Origin: Spirochaetales bacterium
GTDB lineage: Bacteria > Spirochaetota > Spirochaetia > SZUA-6
NCBI GenBank assembly: GCA_027021365.1
Contig: JALUUM010000032.1
Location: forward strand, 213,988 to 277,987
Reading direction: 5' to 3'
Length of the DNA stretch: 64,000 nucleotides
The position numbers were made by a program, and so were the translations under genes. Below are positions 42,403 through 50,013 of the stretch, in pieces. The stretch's first letter is position 1. Each line of letters starts with the position of its first letter. The notes under the pieces are model-generated. The model was not told the DNA's origin, searched no databases, and saw only the letters and a program-made list of their open reading frames with translations.

Positions 42403-43514
42403 AAAGATTTAAAATTACTCTACTGATTCTTCTCTTACTCTATGTTGATACAATGATTCTCGAGGCGGAGAGGTATCAGAAGAAATTTGATAGCGGCAAG
42501 ATAGTCGTTATTGAAAATAAAAAGTATTCGAGATGTTTTGTATCAACCGATGCGGATTATTACGATGTTAATCATGAAATAGTTGCTTTGGAAGGCTTTT
42601 TTTCTTATTTTAACGGAAACGAAAAACCAATAGGGGCTGATATATCAATCGATTCCGATTTCAGGAGGGGAGATGTGATAGCAGCAGAAGTAACTACAAT
42701 TCCTGAGGTCAACAGGGTGAGGTCAGTATTAAGAGATGAAAAGGGGGGAGAGGTAAGCAGGAATCAATTTTTCAGGGTAAATGACCGCTGGGTGGGATTC
42801 CTCGGAATCCCGAGTTATATAAGAAGAGGAGATTATAAATTAGATATTTCCGGATGGGATGAAACAAGGCATTTCATCTTTACAAGGAAGGTAACAGTGG
42901 GGGGTAAAGCCTTTCCACTCGATGTAATAAAGCTGAATGAAACATTAACAAGTTTGAGAGAACGGGATGACAGACGGATTCGTGAAGAAACCCAAAAACT
43001 GCTCAGTATAATAAGGAGTTTTGATAGCAATGCAGTTTTTGCTTACTCGGGTTTTGTTTTTCCCGTAAGAGGGCGGATTACAGGTCATTTCGGAGACAGG
43101 AGGAGATATATCTATTCGGATGGAGCAGTTCAGTCCAGTATCCATAATGGAATTGACATAGCAGTTCAAATAGGAACCGAGGTTCATGCTTGTGCTGACG
43201 GAAGAGTTGTACTGGCAGAAAAGAGGATTTTAACTGGGAAGTCTGTAATAATCGAGCATTTTCCCGGTGTGTTTTCTTTGTATTACCATCTGAATTCCAT
43301 CAGAATCAAGGCTGGGGATATGGTAAAGAAGGGAGAGATAATAGGATACTCCGGTATGAGCGGGCTTGCTACCGGGCCACATCTCCACTGGGAAATCAGG
43401 GTTTCCGGTGTTGCCGTCGATCCGGAACCCTTCCTGGAAGGGAAGGTGATTGACAAAAATATTTTTATAAGTAGTATAGGGACACAAAATATCAGCGGCA
43501 CTGAAGGGAGGTGA
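42399..43514 (+). CDS. M23-family peptidase (LytM-like), secreted
   Basis: A 371-residue protein with an N-terminal signal or anchor (about 4-20), an unfamiliar ~220-residue middle with beta-rich and coiled parts, and a C-terminal M23 domain. The zinc ligands stand in SIHNGIDIA and GLATGPHLHWEIRV, and a VIIEHFPGVFSLYYHL strand fits the fold. It should cut peptidoglycan cross-links in the periplasm or regulate an amidase. ATG 42399 overlaps the recJ stop (ATGA). Its own stop lies inside the ribosome-binding site of the rpsU gene that follows. Confidence 0.9.
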   Translation: MKRFKITLLILLLLYVDTMILEAERYQKKFDSGKIVVIENKKYSRCFVSTDADYYDVNHEIVALEGFFSYFNGNEKPIGADISIDSDFRRGDVIAAEVTTIPEVNRVRSVLRDEKGGEVSRNQFFRVNDRWVGFLGIPSYIRRGDYKLDISGWDETRHFIFTRKVTVGGKAFPLDVIKLNETLTSLRERDDRRIREETQKLLSIIRSFDSNAVFAYSGFVFPVRGRITGHFGDRRRYIYSDGAVQSSIHNGIDIAVQIGTEVHACADGRVVLAEKRILTGKSVIIEHFPGVFSLYYHLNSIRIKAGDMVKKGEIIGYSGMSGLATGPHLHWEIRVSGVAVDPEPFLEGKVIDKNIFISSIGTQNISGTEGR

Positions 43515-43519
43515 TTTAA

Positions 43520-43729
43520 ATAGCTTCGATTATTGTTGGTGAAGATGAGCTTCTTGAAAAAGCAATAAAGCGGTTCAAGAGGCAAGTAGAGAAAGAGGGC
43601 ATCATTCGAGAATGGAAGAAGAGGGAATTTTACGAAAAACCTTCAGCTATCAGAAACAGAAAGAAAAAAGCCCTGGAAAGAAAGAGACTTAAAAAGATTA
43701 GAAAAATCGGCCAGTATGGTGGCCGGTAG
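43520..43729 (+). CDS. rpsU: 30S ribosomal protein bS21 with apparent ATA start codon
   Basis: A 69-residue protein that is plainly bS21: [20 protein letters not shown], then [20 protein letters not shown] and a Lys/Arg-rich tail ending IGQYGGR. It binds 16S rRNA near the anti-Shine-Dalgarno and helps initiation. The codon in the place of the initiator Met is ATA (43520-43522), directly after an in-frame TAA. No ATG, GTG or TTG is available upstream in frame. A near-perfect ribosome site GGGAGGTGAT (43506-43515) lies just ahead and contains the stop of the M23 gene. Either AUA is the true start or the base is a sequence error for ATG. A strong terminator follows. Confidence 0.88.
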   Translation: MASIIVGEDELLEKAIKRFKRQVEKEGIIREWKKREFYEKPSAIRNRKKKALERKRLKKIRKIGQYGGR

Positions 43730-43755
43730 TAATGGAAATTGATAGTAGCCAATCC

Positions 43756-43795
43756 AGCCCCTGGAATGTTGAGATTTCAGGGGCTTCTTATTTGT
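43756..43795 (+). terminator. Rho-independent terminator after rpsU
   Basis: AGCCCCTG (43756-43763) pairs with CAGGGGCT (43778-43785), extended by three weaker pairs, with an eight-base loop. It is followed by T-rich TCTTATTTGTT. It closes the recO-rpsU operon. The minus side has no T run. Confidence 0.8.
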
Positions 43796-43824
43796 TAGCC
43801 TGAATTTCGAATTTGAATCGATCT

Positions 43825-44556
43825 TTACAGTATATGATCGAGAAATCGTTTGGTTCTTTCCATATCCGGGTGAGTGAAGAGCTTTTCAGGTGGACCTGTC
43901 TCTACAACTTCCCCGTTGTCCATAAAGACAACTTTGTTTGCCGCTGCTCTTGCAAAACCCATTTCATGCGATACCACCAACATTGTCATTCCATCTTTTG
44001 CAAGGTCGAGCATTACATCCAGTACCTCTTTGATCATTTCAGGATCAAGGGCAGAGGTCGGTTCATCGAAAAGCATTACCTTTGGTTCCATTGCCAGGGC
44101 TCTCGCAATTGCCACTCTCTGCTGTTGCCCTCCGGACAGTTGCCCGGGATAAACATCAGCTTTATCAATCAGACCTACGCGTTCTAGGAGCATTCTGGCC
44201 TTATCGGTGGCTTCCTTTTCAGGAATTTTTTTTACTATTTTAGGGGCAAGAGTAATGTTCTGTAAAGCCGTCAAATGAGGGAAGAGATTGAAGGATTGAA
44301 AAACCATTCCAACCTCTTCTCTGATTTTTCTTATATCAGCCTTGGGTTTTGTAACTTCGTCGTTGTCTATCCATATTTCTCCCGAGTTTAGTCGTTCGAG
44401 CCTGTTTATACATCGGAGGAGTGTACTTTTACCACTTCCGGAGGGGCCTATGACAAGGACAACCTCTGCCTCCTTTACAGACAGAGTCACTCCATTCAAA
44501 GCTACCACTTTCCCGAAGAATTTTTTTGCGTCTATTACGCGAACCCTATCGTTCAT
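43825..44556 (-). CDS. Polar amino-acid ABC transporter ATP-binding protein
   Basis: A 243-residue ATPase of the GlnQ/HisP group: Walker [13 protein letters not shown]-loop [17 protein letters not shown] (core [10 protein letters not shown]), signature [15 protein letters not shown], Walker [14 protein letters not shown] and H-loop VVSHEMGFA. It drives import of a polar amino acid. It is the last gene of a three-gene operon after the permease (11-base overlap). Substrate cannot be read from the ATPase. Confidence 0.94.
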   Translation of the reverse strand: MNDRVRVIDAKKFFGKVVALNGVTLSVKEAEVVLVIGPSGSGKSTLLRCINRLERLNSGEIWIDNDEVTKPKADIRKIREEVGMVFQSFNLFPHLTALQNITLAPKIVKKIPEKEATDKARMLLERVGLIDKADVYPGQLSGGQQQRVAIARALAMEPKVMLFDEPTSALDPEMIKEVLDVMLDLAKDGMTMLVVSHEMGFARAAANKVVFMDNGEVVETGPPEKLFTHPDMERTKRFLDHIL

Positions 44557-45331
44557 TTTGATGAAGCCTCTTTTCCATTAGCGCTACAAGTCTCGAGAAG
44601 AAAAGTGTTATAACGAGATATACTAAAGCAACCATCGTGAATGTTTCGAAATAGTAAAAAGTTTTTGAGGCAAATTCCCTCCCCCTCCTTAATAGGTCGG
44701 ATACTGCAAGTATGGAAACGAGAGAAGAATCCTTAAGCAGGGCTATGAATTCATTACCGACAGGCGGAAGAACAACCTTTATGGTCTGAGGAAGAATAAT
44801 CTTTCTTAAGGCCTGGCTTCTTGACATTCCCAATGCAAGAGCAGCTTCCATCTGACCCTTGGGAATGGATTGTATACCGGCTCTGAATATTTCACCTAGA
44901 TAAGCCCCGTAACAAACTGCCATGGCAATAACAGCAGAGGTTATGTCTGGTAATTTTATAATCCTGCCAAGGGCATAATAGATGTAAAATATCTGTACGA
45001 GCAGGGGAATTCCTCTTATTACCTCAACGTAGATTGTTGCAATTCTGTTTATAACTTTTATTCTGGATATTCGGCCGAGGCCGGTGAATAAGCCCAAAAA
45101 AAGGGCGAATATTATCGATAGAACAGTAACCTCAAAGGTTCTCAATATACCATCGGGGAGAAAGAGAAGTATTCTCCTGTATGGTTCGGGTGAGAATAGC
45201 GGAAGAGCAATTATCAGGGCAAGGGCCCCGAAAAAGGATATGCGCCATGCAGAAAATACTGCAGAATCATCCTTTTCCGGAATCAGTGCCCCGTCAGAAA
45301 TTTCAATTCTGGATTTTTTTAACGTAGCCAC
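44546..45331 (-). CDS. Polar amino-acid ABC transporter permease
   Basis: A 261-residue His/Glu/Gln/Arg-type permease: about five membrane helices, the start [32 protein letters not shown] in the middle, and the cytoplasmic [20 protein letters not shown] loop that meets the ATPase. It has a slightly long polar N-terminus (about 35 residues with a first helix near 30-50). It overlaps the binding-protein gene upstream by 13 bases and the ATPase gene downstream by 11. Confidence 0.93.
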   Translation of the reverse strand: MATLKKSRIEISDGALIPEKDDSAVFSAWRISFFGALALIIALPLFSPEPYRRILLFLPDGILRTFEVTVLSIIFALFLGLFTGLGRISRIKVINRIATIYVEVIRGIPLLVQIFYIYYALGRIIKLPDITSAVIAMAVCYGAYLGEIFRAGIQSIPKGQMEAALALGMSRSQALRKIILPQTIKVVLPPVGNEFIALLKDSSLVSILAVSDLLRRGREFASKTFYYFETFTMVALVYLVITLFFSRLVALMEKRLHQNER

Positions 45332-46080
45332 TTTTCTTCTAACTTCTTGTTTTCTCCAGAATCGAGGACCTTCTTAAGACCCTTGTTTATTGCATCGAGT
45401 ACCTTTTTGTTGCCTTTCTTGACTGCTATGCCGTAGTACTCTTCCGTGAATGGCTTGCCGACGATTTTCAGTTTTCCCTTGAAATCTGCGTTCTGAAGTG
45501 CAAAATTTGCAGCTGTCGGACTGTCTGCGACTACACCGTCTATTCTTCCGTTAACCAGATCCTCAAATGCGAGGCCGATCTCGTCGTAGGTTTTCAGCAT
45601 TACACCTTTTACCTTTTCCACGGCGAAAGCTCCTGTCGTACCAATCTGTGCACCAACTTTTTTCCCGACCATATCTTCCAGTTTAGAAACCCCGGACTCC
45701 TCTTTCCTTACAACCAAAACCTGACCTGCATTAATGTAAGGAATGGAAAAATCCATCTGTTTCTTTCTCTCCTCTGTGATTGTTACCGATGACATTACTG
45801 CATCGTACTTACCCGCTGCAAGGCCTGCAAAAATGCCATCCCATGCGGTATTCTTGAACTCAACCGTGAATCCACCTTCCCTGGCTATGGCTTTCATAAG
45901 ATCGATGTCGAAACCAACGATTTCTTTTTTCTCATTTACCATTTCCATGGGAGGCCAGGTAGCATCCGTTGCCACTACGATGTGTAACTTTTCTCCCTTC
46001 TTTTCCTGGGTTCCTGTTGCAAAGATCAGACCCTGTATTGCAACAAGCACTATCAGAACTAACAGTACCTTTTTAAACAT
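45319..46080 (-). CDS. Polar amino-acid ABC transporter substrate-binding protein
   Basis: A 253-residue family-3 solute-binding protein. It has a signal peptide (about 1-22, ending FATG) without lipobox Cys, then the mature core with IVVATDATWPPMEMV, EIVGFDIDLMKAIA, GLAAGKYDAVMSSVTITEER and DGVVADSPTAANF. AAGGAGG stands before ATG 46080. It captures an amino acid in the periplasm for the permease and ATPase downstream. The ligand-binding residues (Arg and Asp in the hinge strands) are in place, but the specificity is not readable. First gene of the operon. Confidence 0.94.
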   Translation of the reverse strand: MFKKVLLVLIVLVAIQGLIFATGTQEKKGEKLHIVVATDATWPPMEMVNEKKEIVGFDIDLMKAIAREGGFTVEFKNTAWDGIFAGLAAGKYDAVMSSVTITEERKKQMDFSIPYINAGQVLVVRKEESGVSKLEDMVGKKVGAQIGTTGAFAVEKVKGVMLKTYDEIGLAFEDLVNGRIDGVVADSPTAANFALQNADFKGKLKIVGKPFTEEYYGIAVKKGNKKVLDAINKGLKKVLDSGENKKLEEKWLR

Positions 46081-46226
46081 GAGATCCTCCTTGTAATTTT
46101 TTAATTGGTGTGATGTTGATTAAAATCCTATCCTCACCCATAATAAATGTTGTTAACGATAAAATCATCACAGATATGTCATTGATGTCAAGTGTTTTTT
46201 GATTTTTTTGGTTGGAGGAGCTTTAA

Positions 46227-47015
46227 ATGAAAATAGCGAGAGTTGAATTGGATAATGGCCTGATAACCTGGGTTTTCAAGGAAGGTGATGAATTTATCAG
46301 GCTAGAAGGTAACATACTTGGCGATTATCATGTTACCGATGAGAGGGTAAGAGTAAGGAGGTATCTCCCGCCTGTTGAACCTCCAAACATAATTGCAATG
46401 GGATTGAACTATTCGAGCCATGTAAGAGAAACCGGAATAGAGAGTTCGAAGGAACCTCAGTTTTTCTTGAAAGCAACGAGCTCCATTGTGGGAGAAGGAG
46501 ATTTTATTGTTATTCCTTCCGAAGCACCAGATGAAGTGGACTACGAAGCCGAGCTTGGTATCGTTATAAAGAAAAACGCCAAGCGGATTAAAGAGAAAGA
46601 TGCAGGCGATTACATCCTGGGGTATGTCTGTGCCAATGATGTTTCTGCGAGGGATTGCCAATTCGGGAGAGATATTCAGTGGGCCAGGGCGAAATCATTC
46701 GATAGTTTTTGCCCCTTCGGTCCTTTTATCGAAACAGAGATAGACCCCCTAGATCTACAGATAAAGTGTGAAATAAACGGGGAAGTGATGCAGGATTCCC
46801 GAACTTCGGATATGATAAATAATCCTTATGAACTTGTTTCATTCCTTTCTCGACAAATGACTTTACTCCCGGGTACCCTCATACTGACAGGCACTCCTGA
46901 AGGGGTTGGATTCAAAAGGGAACCTAAGAGGTTCTTGAGAGAGGGTGATACAGTTCGTGTGATAATAGAGGGTATCGGTGTACTTACCAACAAGGTCAAG
47001 AGGGAAACCATTTAA
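46227..47015 (+). CDS. Fumarylacetoacetate hydrolase (FAH) family protein
   Basis: A 262-residue protein with the FAH core: IIAMGLNYSSHVRETGI, FFLKATSSIVGEGDFIVIP (KATSS), VDYEAELGIVIKK with the metal Glu pair, GYVCANDVSARDCQ, KSFDSFCPFGPF and LILTGTPEGVGF. Members include 2-hydroxyhepta-2,4-diene-1,7-dioate isomerase, acylpyruvases and oxaloacetate decarboxylases. Size fits the bacterial acylpyruvase group. TGGAGGAG precedes ATG 46227. Transcribed alone, divergent from the amino-acid transporter operon. Confidence 0.92.
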   Translation: MKIARVELDNGLITWVFKEGDEFIRLEGNILGDYHVTDERVRVRRYLPPVEPPNIIAMGLNYSSHVRETGIESSKEPQFFLKATSSIVGEGDFIVIPSEAPDEVDYEAELGIVIKKNAKRIKEKDAGDYILGYVCANDVSARDCQFGRDIQWARAKSFDSFCPFGPFIETEIDPLDLQIKCEINGEVMQDSRTSDMINNPYELVSFLSRQMTLLPGTLILTGTPEGVGFKREPKRFLREGDTVRVIIEGIGVLTNKVKRETI

Positions 47016-47098
47016 AACCCACCATAGATAGCAGTCAAACCATAGATAGCGGCCTTGGATTCAGCGGGTATCCTCTAAAAGCGTATCTGTCAAATGAC

Positions 47099-48004
47099 TC
47101 AGAAGAATCTGCCTGGTTTTATAAATCTGTCAAGGTTCATTTTAATTCCGGTCATGGACCTAAAAAGGTAACCTCCTGGACCCGGGTTTGAAATCCCAAG
47201 TAGCGAATCCTGTCCAAATGTGTAGATACTGCTCTCCAGATTAGTGTAGAATTGGATGTATTCCGTTATGTAAATATTTATATCTGTCTTTAGGATTATA
47301 GAATCGAGTGTATGTTTTGTCGTTGTTCCGGAAGCAATAAATGATTTACCGAGAGATTGATATGCAAACACGAGTGTTATGGTGTAAGGTGTGTTTTTCT
47401 CGAATATTTCTGTTTTGAATGAATACTCTGTTAGGCTGTCTACGGTTTCGAGACTTTGACTGCTCTTCTGAGTAAATTTTTTAGAGCCCAGGTTGAATGA
47501 GCAAATAGCATTCTTTACATAGTAGCCAAGAGCTATATCGTTCCTCTCCTGTATATAGTCACCGGTTTCAATGAGTCTTCCTCCGATTGTACTGTCCGAA
47601 CGGAAATGGAGGAATGCAATGCCAGGCAGTTCCAGTCTGATGGAGGTGGATATGCCGGATTTCAGTATTGTACTGGTTGCATTGAAAAATCCAAAGAAAG
47701 GCCCGACTCCTATGTTTAGGAATTTTTCTCGGTAATTAAAAATAGAATAGGAGATATTCCGCAGTATGTCATCGTTGAAAAAACCGCTTTCGAAAGCAAA
47801 GTTATCCGTTATCTGAGCTGTTGCATAAACTGAAAATCCATAGAGAAGATCATTACCTGAAAACGTGGTGTCTGATTGACTCCGGTCTGGTTTGAATGCA
47901 AGGTTCTCTATTCGGAATTCGCCACCAATGTCAATGGCCCACAGCTGAAAGCCGGAAGGTAGTAATAGGATGGCTAAAAAGATTGTCGATAATATTTTTT
48001 TCAT
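47099..48004 (-). CDS. Predicted outer-membrane beta-barrel protein
   Basis: A 301-residue protein with a signal peptide (about 1-23, cleaved near LWA-IDIGGEF) and alternating polar/apolar strands (for example FAFESGFFNDDILRNISYS). It ends in Phe (GRFF), as outer-membrane barrels do. I do not recognise a family. It lies one base after the stop of another putative barrel gene, and both follow a REC-PilZ gene on the same strand, so the surface proteins and the c-di-GMP effector may be co-regulated. Confidence 0.6.
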   Translation of the reverse strand: MKKILSTIFLAILLLPSGFQLWAIDIGGEFRIENLAFKPDRSQSDTTFSGNDLLYGFSVYATAQITDNFAFESGFFNDDILRNISYSIFNYREKFLNIGVGPFFGFFNATSTILKSGISTSIRLELPGIAFLHFRSDSTIGGRLIETGDYIQERNDIALGYYVKNAICSFNLGSKKFTQKSSQSLETVDSLTEYSFKTEIFEKNTPYTITLVFAYQSLGKSFIASGTTTKHTLDSIILKTDINIYITEYIQFYTNLESSIYTFGQDSLLGISNPGPGGYLFRSMTGIKMNLDRFIKPGRFF

Positions 48005-48005
48005 G

Positions 48006-49121
48006 TTAAAACTCCGCTCTGATTCCTATGAAAGTCTCTATAAGGCTGTTTATATTGAAGGGCCAGATACGGGCATTCATTTTTATCTTCCAGATTACTC
48101 CCTGTGTGATGAAGCTGACATAGGGTGAAGCCTTTACTAGGAATTGCTGGGTTCCTATTGTTGTAAAAGCAAGATTGCTTTCGAAGCCTCCGCTTATAGG
48201 CGATTTTTGAGGATTACCGAACAAGAAATTTATATTCACATCGAAAGAGCCCAGTTCGTTTGTTTCCTTCTGCAGGTAGTACTGTGGGTGCCAGAAAAAA
48301 GTTGGAATGATGGAAAATATACCCATGTGTACCCTTGGCTCAAACAGGAGGTAGAACAGGTTGATCCCGAATAAATCACTCACAGGGTCCCACCGTGGTA
48401 TTCCTGCTTGAACGAGAAATTCAACTCCTTGATCAGCCGTGTAGAAAAGAATCCCCCCCCTGTAAATACCCATTGTGGAAATGGGAAAGGTTGCTCCCAG
48501 GAATGTCTCGATCTTCAGGTTTTTTAAGTTCATCATGAATCGAAAGTCTGTCGAATAGTGACCGGGCCAGAATTGACTGGTTCCGGAAACATCATGGGTA
48601 ATATTGGCATCCTGATAAAAATAGAATGAGTAGAGAGATTTATCATTGGGAAGAAGGGTAAATTTCAAACCTGTGCCCGAGATCGTATGAATTCCATCGT
48701 ATATAATTCCCTCGGGGAAGTATATATATCCTGCGTACTGTGTGGTTATCGGTATGCTGCCAAAAATCTTTGTAAAATCATCACCTGAGCATAGAGTATC
48801 ATTTTCTCCTACGAAGTATTGGAAACTTAAAGGAAGAGAGAATATGTCTTTTATGATCAGACCAGCACCTTTGAAAGAAAGACTGCTTGTTGCGGCAATA
48901 TCTTCTATATTTTCACTTTTATAGTTCAGGGTTACCATTCCACCAAATTTGTACCCCCCCTCTACGGCAAGATCCATTTCACCCCTTGTTGACATTTCGT
49001 AAAGGCCGTTGGACATTGTTCCACGTGTTATAAGTTCCATATAAGGCACGGTAATGTTCGCAGTAGAAGCCATAGATGGGATAATAACGAGAAAGAGAAT
49101 CAAAATAGAGAGATTTTTCAT
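48006..49121 (-). CDS. Predicted outer-membrane beta-barrel protein
   Basis: A 371-residue protein with a signal peptide (about 1-20) and many amphipathic strands rich in Phe, Tyr and Ile (for example YSFYFYQDANITHD, FRFMMNLKNLKIETFLGA). It ends IGIRAEF with C-terminal Phe. It resembles the following 301-residue protein in style, and the two may be diverged duplicates or partners. Family unknown. It sits 61 bases after the REC-PilZ gene. Confidence 0.6.
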   Translation of the reverse strand: MKNLSILILFLVIIPSMASTANITVPYMELITRGTMSNGLYEMSTRGEMDLAVEGGYKFGGMVTLNYKSENIEDIAATSSLSFKGAGLIIKDIFSLPLSFQYFVGENDTLCSGDDFTKIFGSIPITTQYAGYIYFPEGIIYDGIHTISGTGLKFTLLPNDKSLYSFYFYQDANITHDVSGTSQFWPGHYSTDFRFMMNLKNLKIETFLGATFPISTMGIYRGGILFYTADQGVEFLVQAGIPRWDPVSDLFGINLFYLLFEPRVHMGIFSIIPTFFWHPQYYLQKETNELGSFDVNINFLFGNPQKSPISGGFESNLAFTTIGTQQFLVKASPYVSFITQGVIWKIKMNARIWPFNINSLIETFIGIRAEF

Positions 49122-49182
49122 TCAAACAACCTCCATACTTATCAGTGTAGTTCTAAATTTCAAAAAATCAAACCCTTTCATA

Positions 49183-49887
49183 TCATGATATTTTTTTATA
49201 GATATATCTGGCAAGATTCATTCTGTCTTCATTGGATAGTTCAGTGAATCTCATTGCTACGATGTTTTCCTTTACTGCAACTATCACTCCTTCGGCTGAG
49301 ATAGATTTCGCCATCAGTGAAAACTGTATTGATGGAATTTTAACTCCGGCTCTTAATATATTTCCTTGCGGGGGATTAAAGAGTTCGGTAGCAACCCCTC
49401 CCATGCTCAGGTCGAGAATTTTTCCTGCAATAAGCTTTGAATATCCTGGTACCCTGAAGTGAAGTCTCAACATTTCTTCCGGGTCAGGTTTTATTCTTAT
49501 GTGCTTTCTCTGCTGATCATGATTTTCAAGTTTCAAAAGAATTTTCTTGAGTTTTTCCAATGTCTTGTTTTCATCGATTGGCTTGAGAAGATATCCTATG
49601 CATCCCAGTTCAACCATTTTCAAGACAAAATCTCTCTTCGAGTTTATGGAATGTATGATGAATGGAATATGCCTTTTTTCATTATTTCTTAAATCATCTA
49701 TGAGTTTCAAACCTTCCACATCTTTATTATCGACATCAATAATAATTGCAGCAATATCTTTCTCTTTTATTACCGGCAGGGCGTCCTCTCTGCTCTTTAC
49801 TATAAAACCCCTGTATCCGAGAGACAAAAGGAGATAGAGAAGTTTCTTTCCTTCAGCCTCTGAATGTTCGACAACAAGAATGTTCAT
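49183..49887 (-). CDS. Receiver-PilZ protein (second copy)
   Basis: A 234-residue paralogue of the protein at 11275-12015. The receiver part has AAIIIDVDNKDVEGLKLI with the Asp position, IIHSIN at the Ser/Thr position and GYLLKPID with Lys. The acidic pair is weakened (VVEHSE). The PilZ part keeps R-K-H-I-R and D-L-S-M-G-G, so c-di-GMP binding is likely. I start at the second ATG (49887), six bases after GGAGG. Two putative outer-membrane proteins follow it. Confidence 0.78.
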   Translation of the reverse strand: MNILVVEHSEAEGKKLLYLLLSLGYRGFIVKSREDALPVIKEKDIAAIIIDVDNKDVEGLKLIDDLRNNEKRHIPFIIHSINSKRDFVLKMVELGCIGYLLKPIDENKTLEKLKKILLKLENHDQQRKHIRIKPDPEEMLRLHFRVPGYSKLIAGKILDLSMGGVATELFNPPQGNILRAGVKIPSIQFSLMAKSISAEGVIVAVKENIVAMRFTELSNEDRMNLARYIYKKIS

Positions 49888-49974
49888 CATTGACCTCCAG
49901 ACTACTGGTAACCGGCAAGGCTACTGATACAGGTTATATTCAAGTAGATGCGGTGTCAATAAATCAAATTTGAC

Positions 49975-50002
49975 TTGACTTACAGGGAACGAAATATATT
50001 AT
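49975..50002 (+). promoter_or_regulatory. Promoter of the chemotaxis operon
   Basis: TTGACT (49975-49980), a 16-base spacer and TATTAT (49997-50002) precede cheA. Transcription would start near 50009, only ~5 bases before the cheA ATG at 50014, so the mRNA could be nearly leaderless. No Shine-Dalgarno is present. Confidence 0.5.
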
Positions 50003-50013
50003 TAAAACTAGTT

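Noticed and set aside
43511..43519. GTG at 43511 as start of the bS21 gene
   Set aside because: It is in the rpsU frame but is followed by ATT and then TAA, so it ends after two codons and cannot reach the bS21 sequence.
49975..50013. Longer cheA reading from TTG 49975
   Set aside because: That TTG is part of the TTGACT -35 box, and the spirochaetal CheA N-terminus MSDYLDP begins at 50014.
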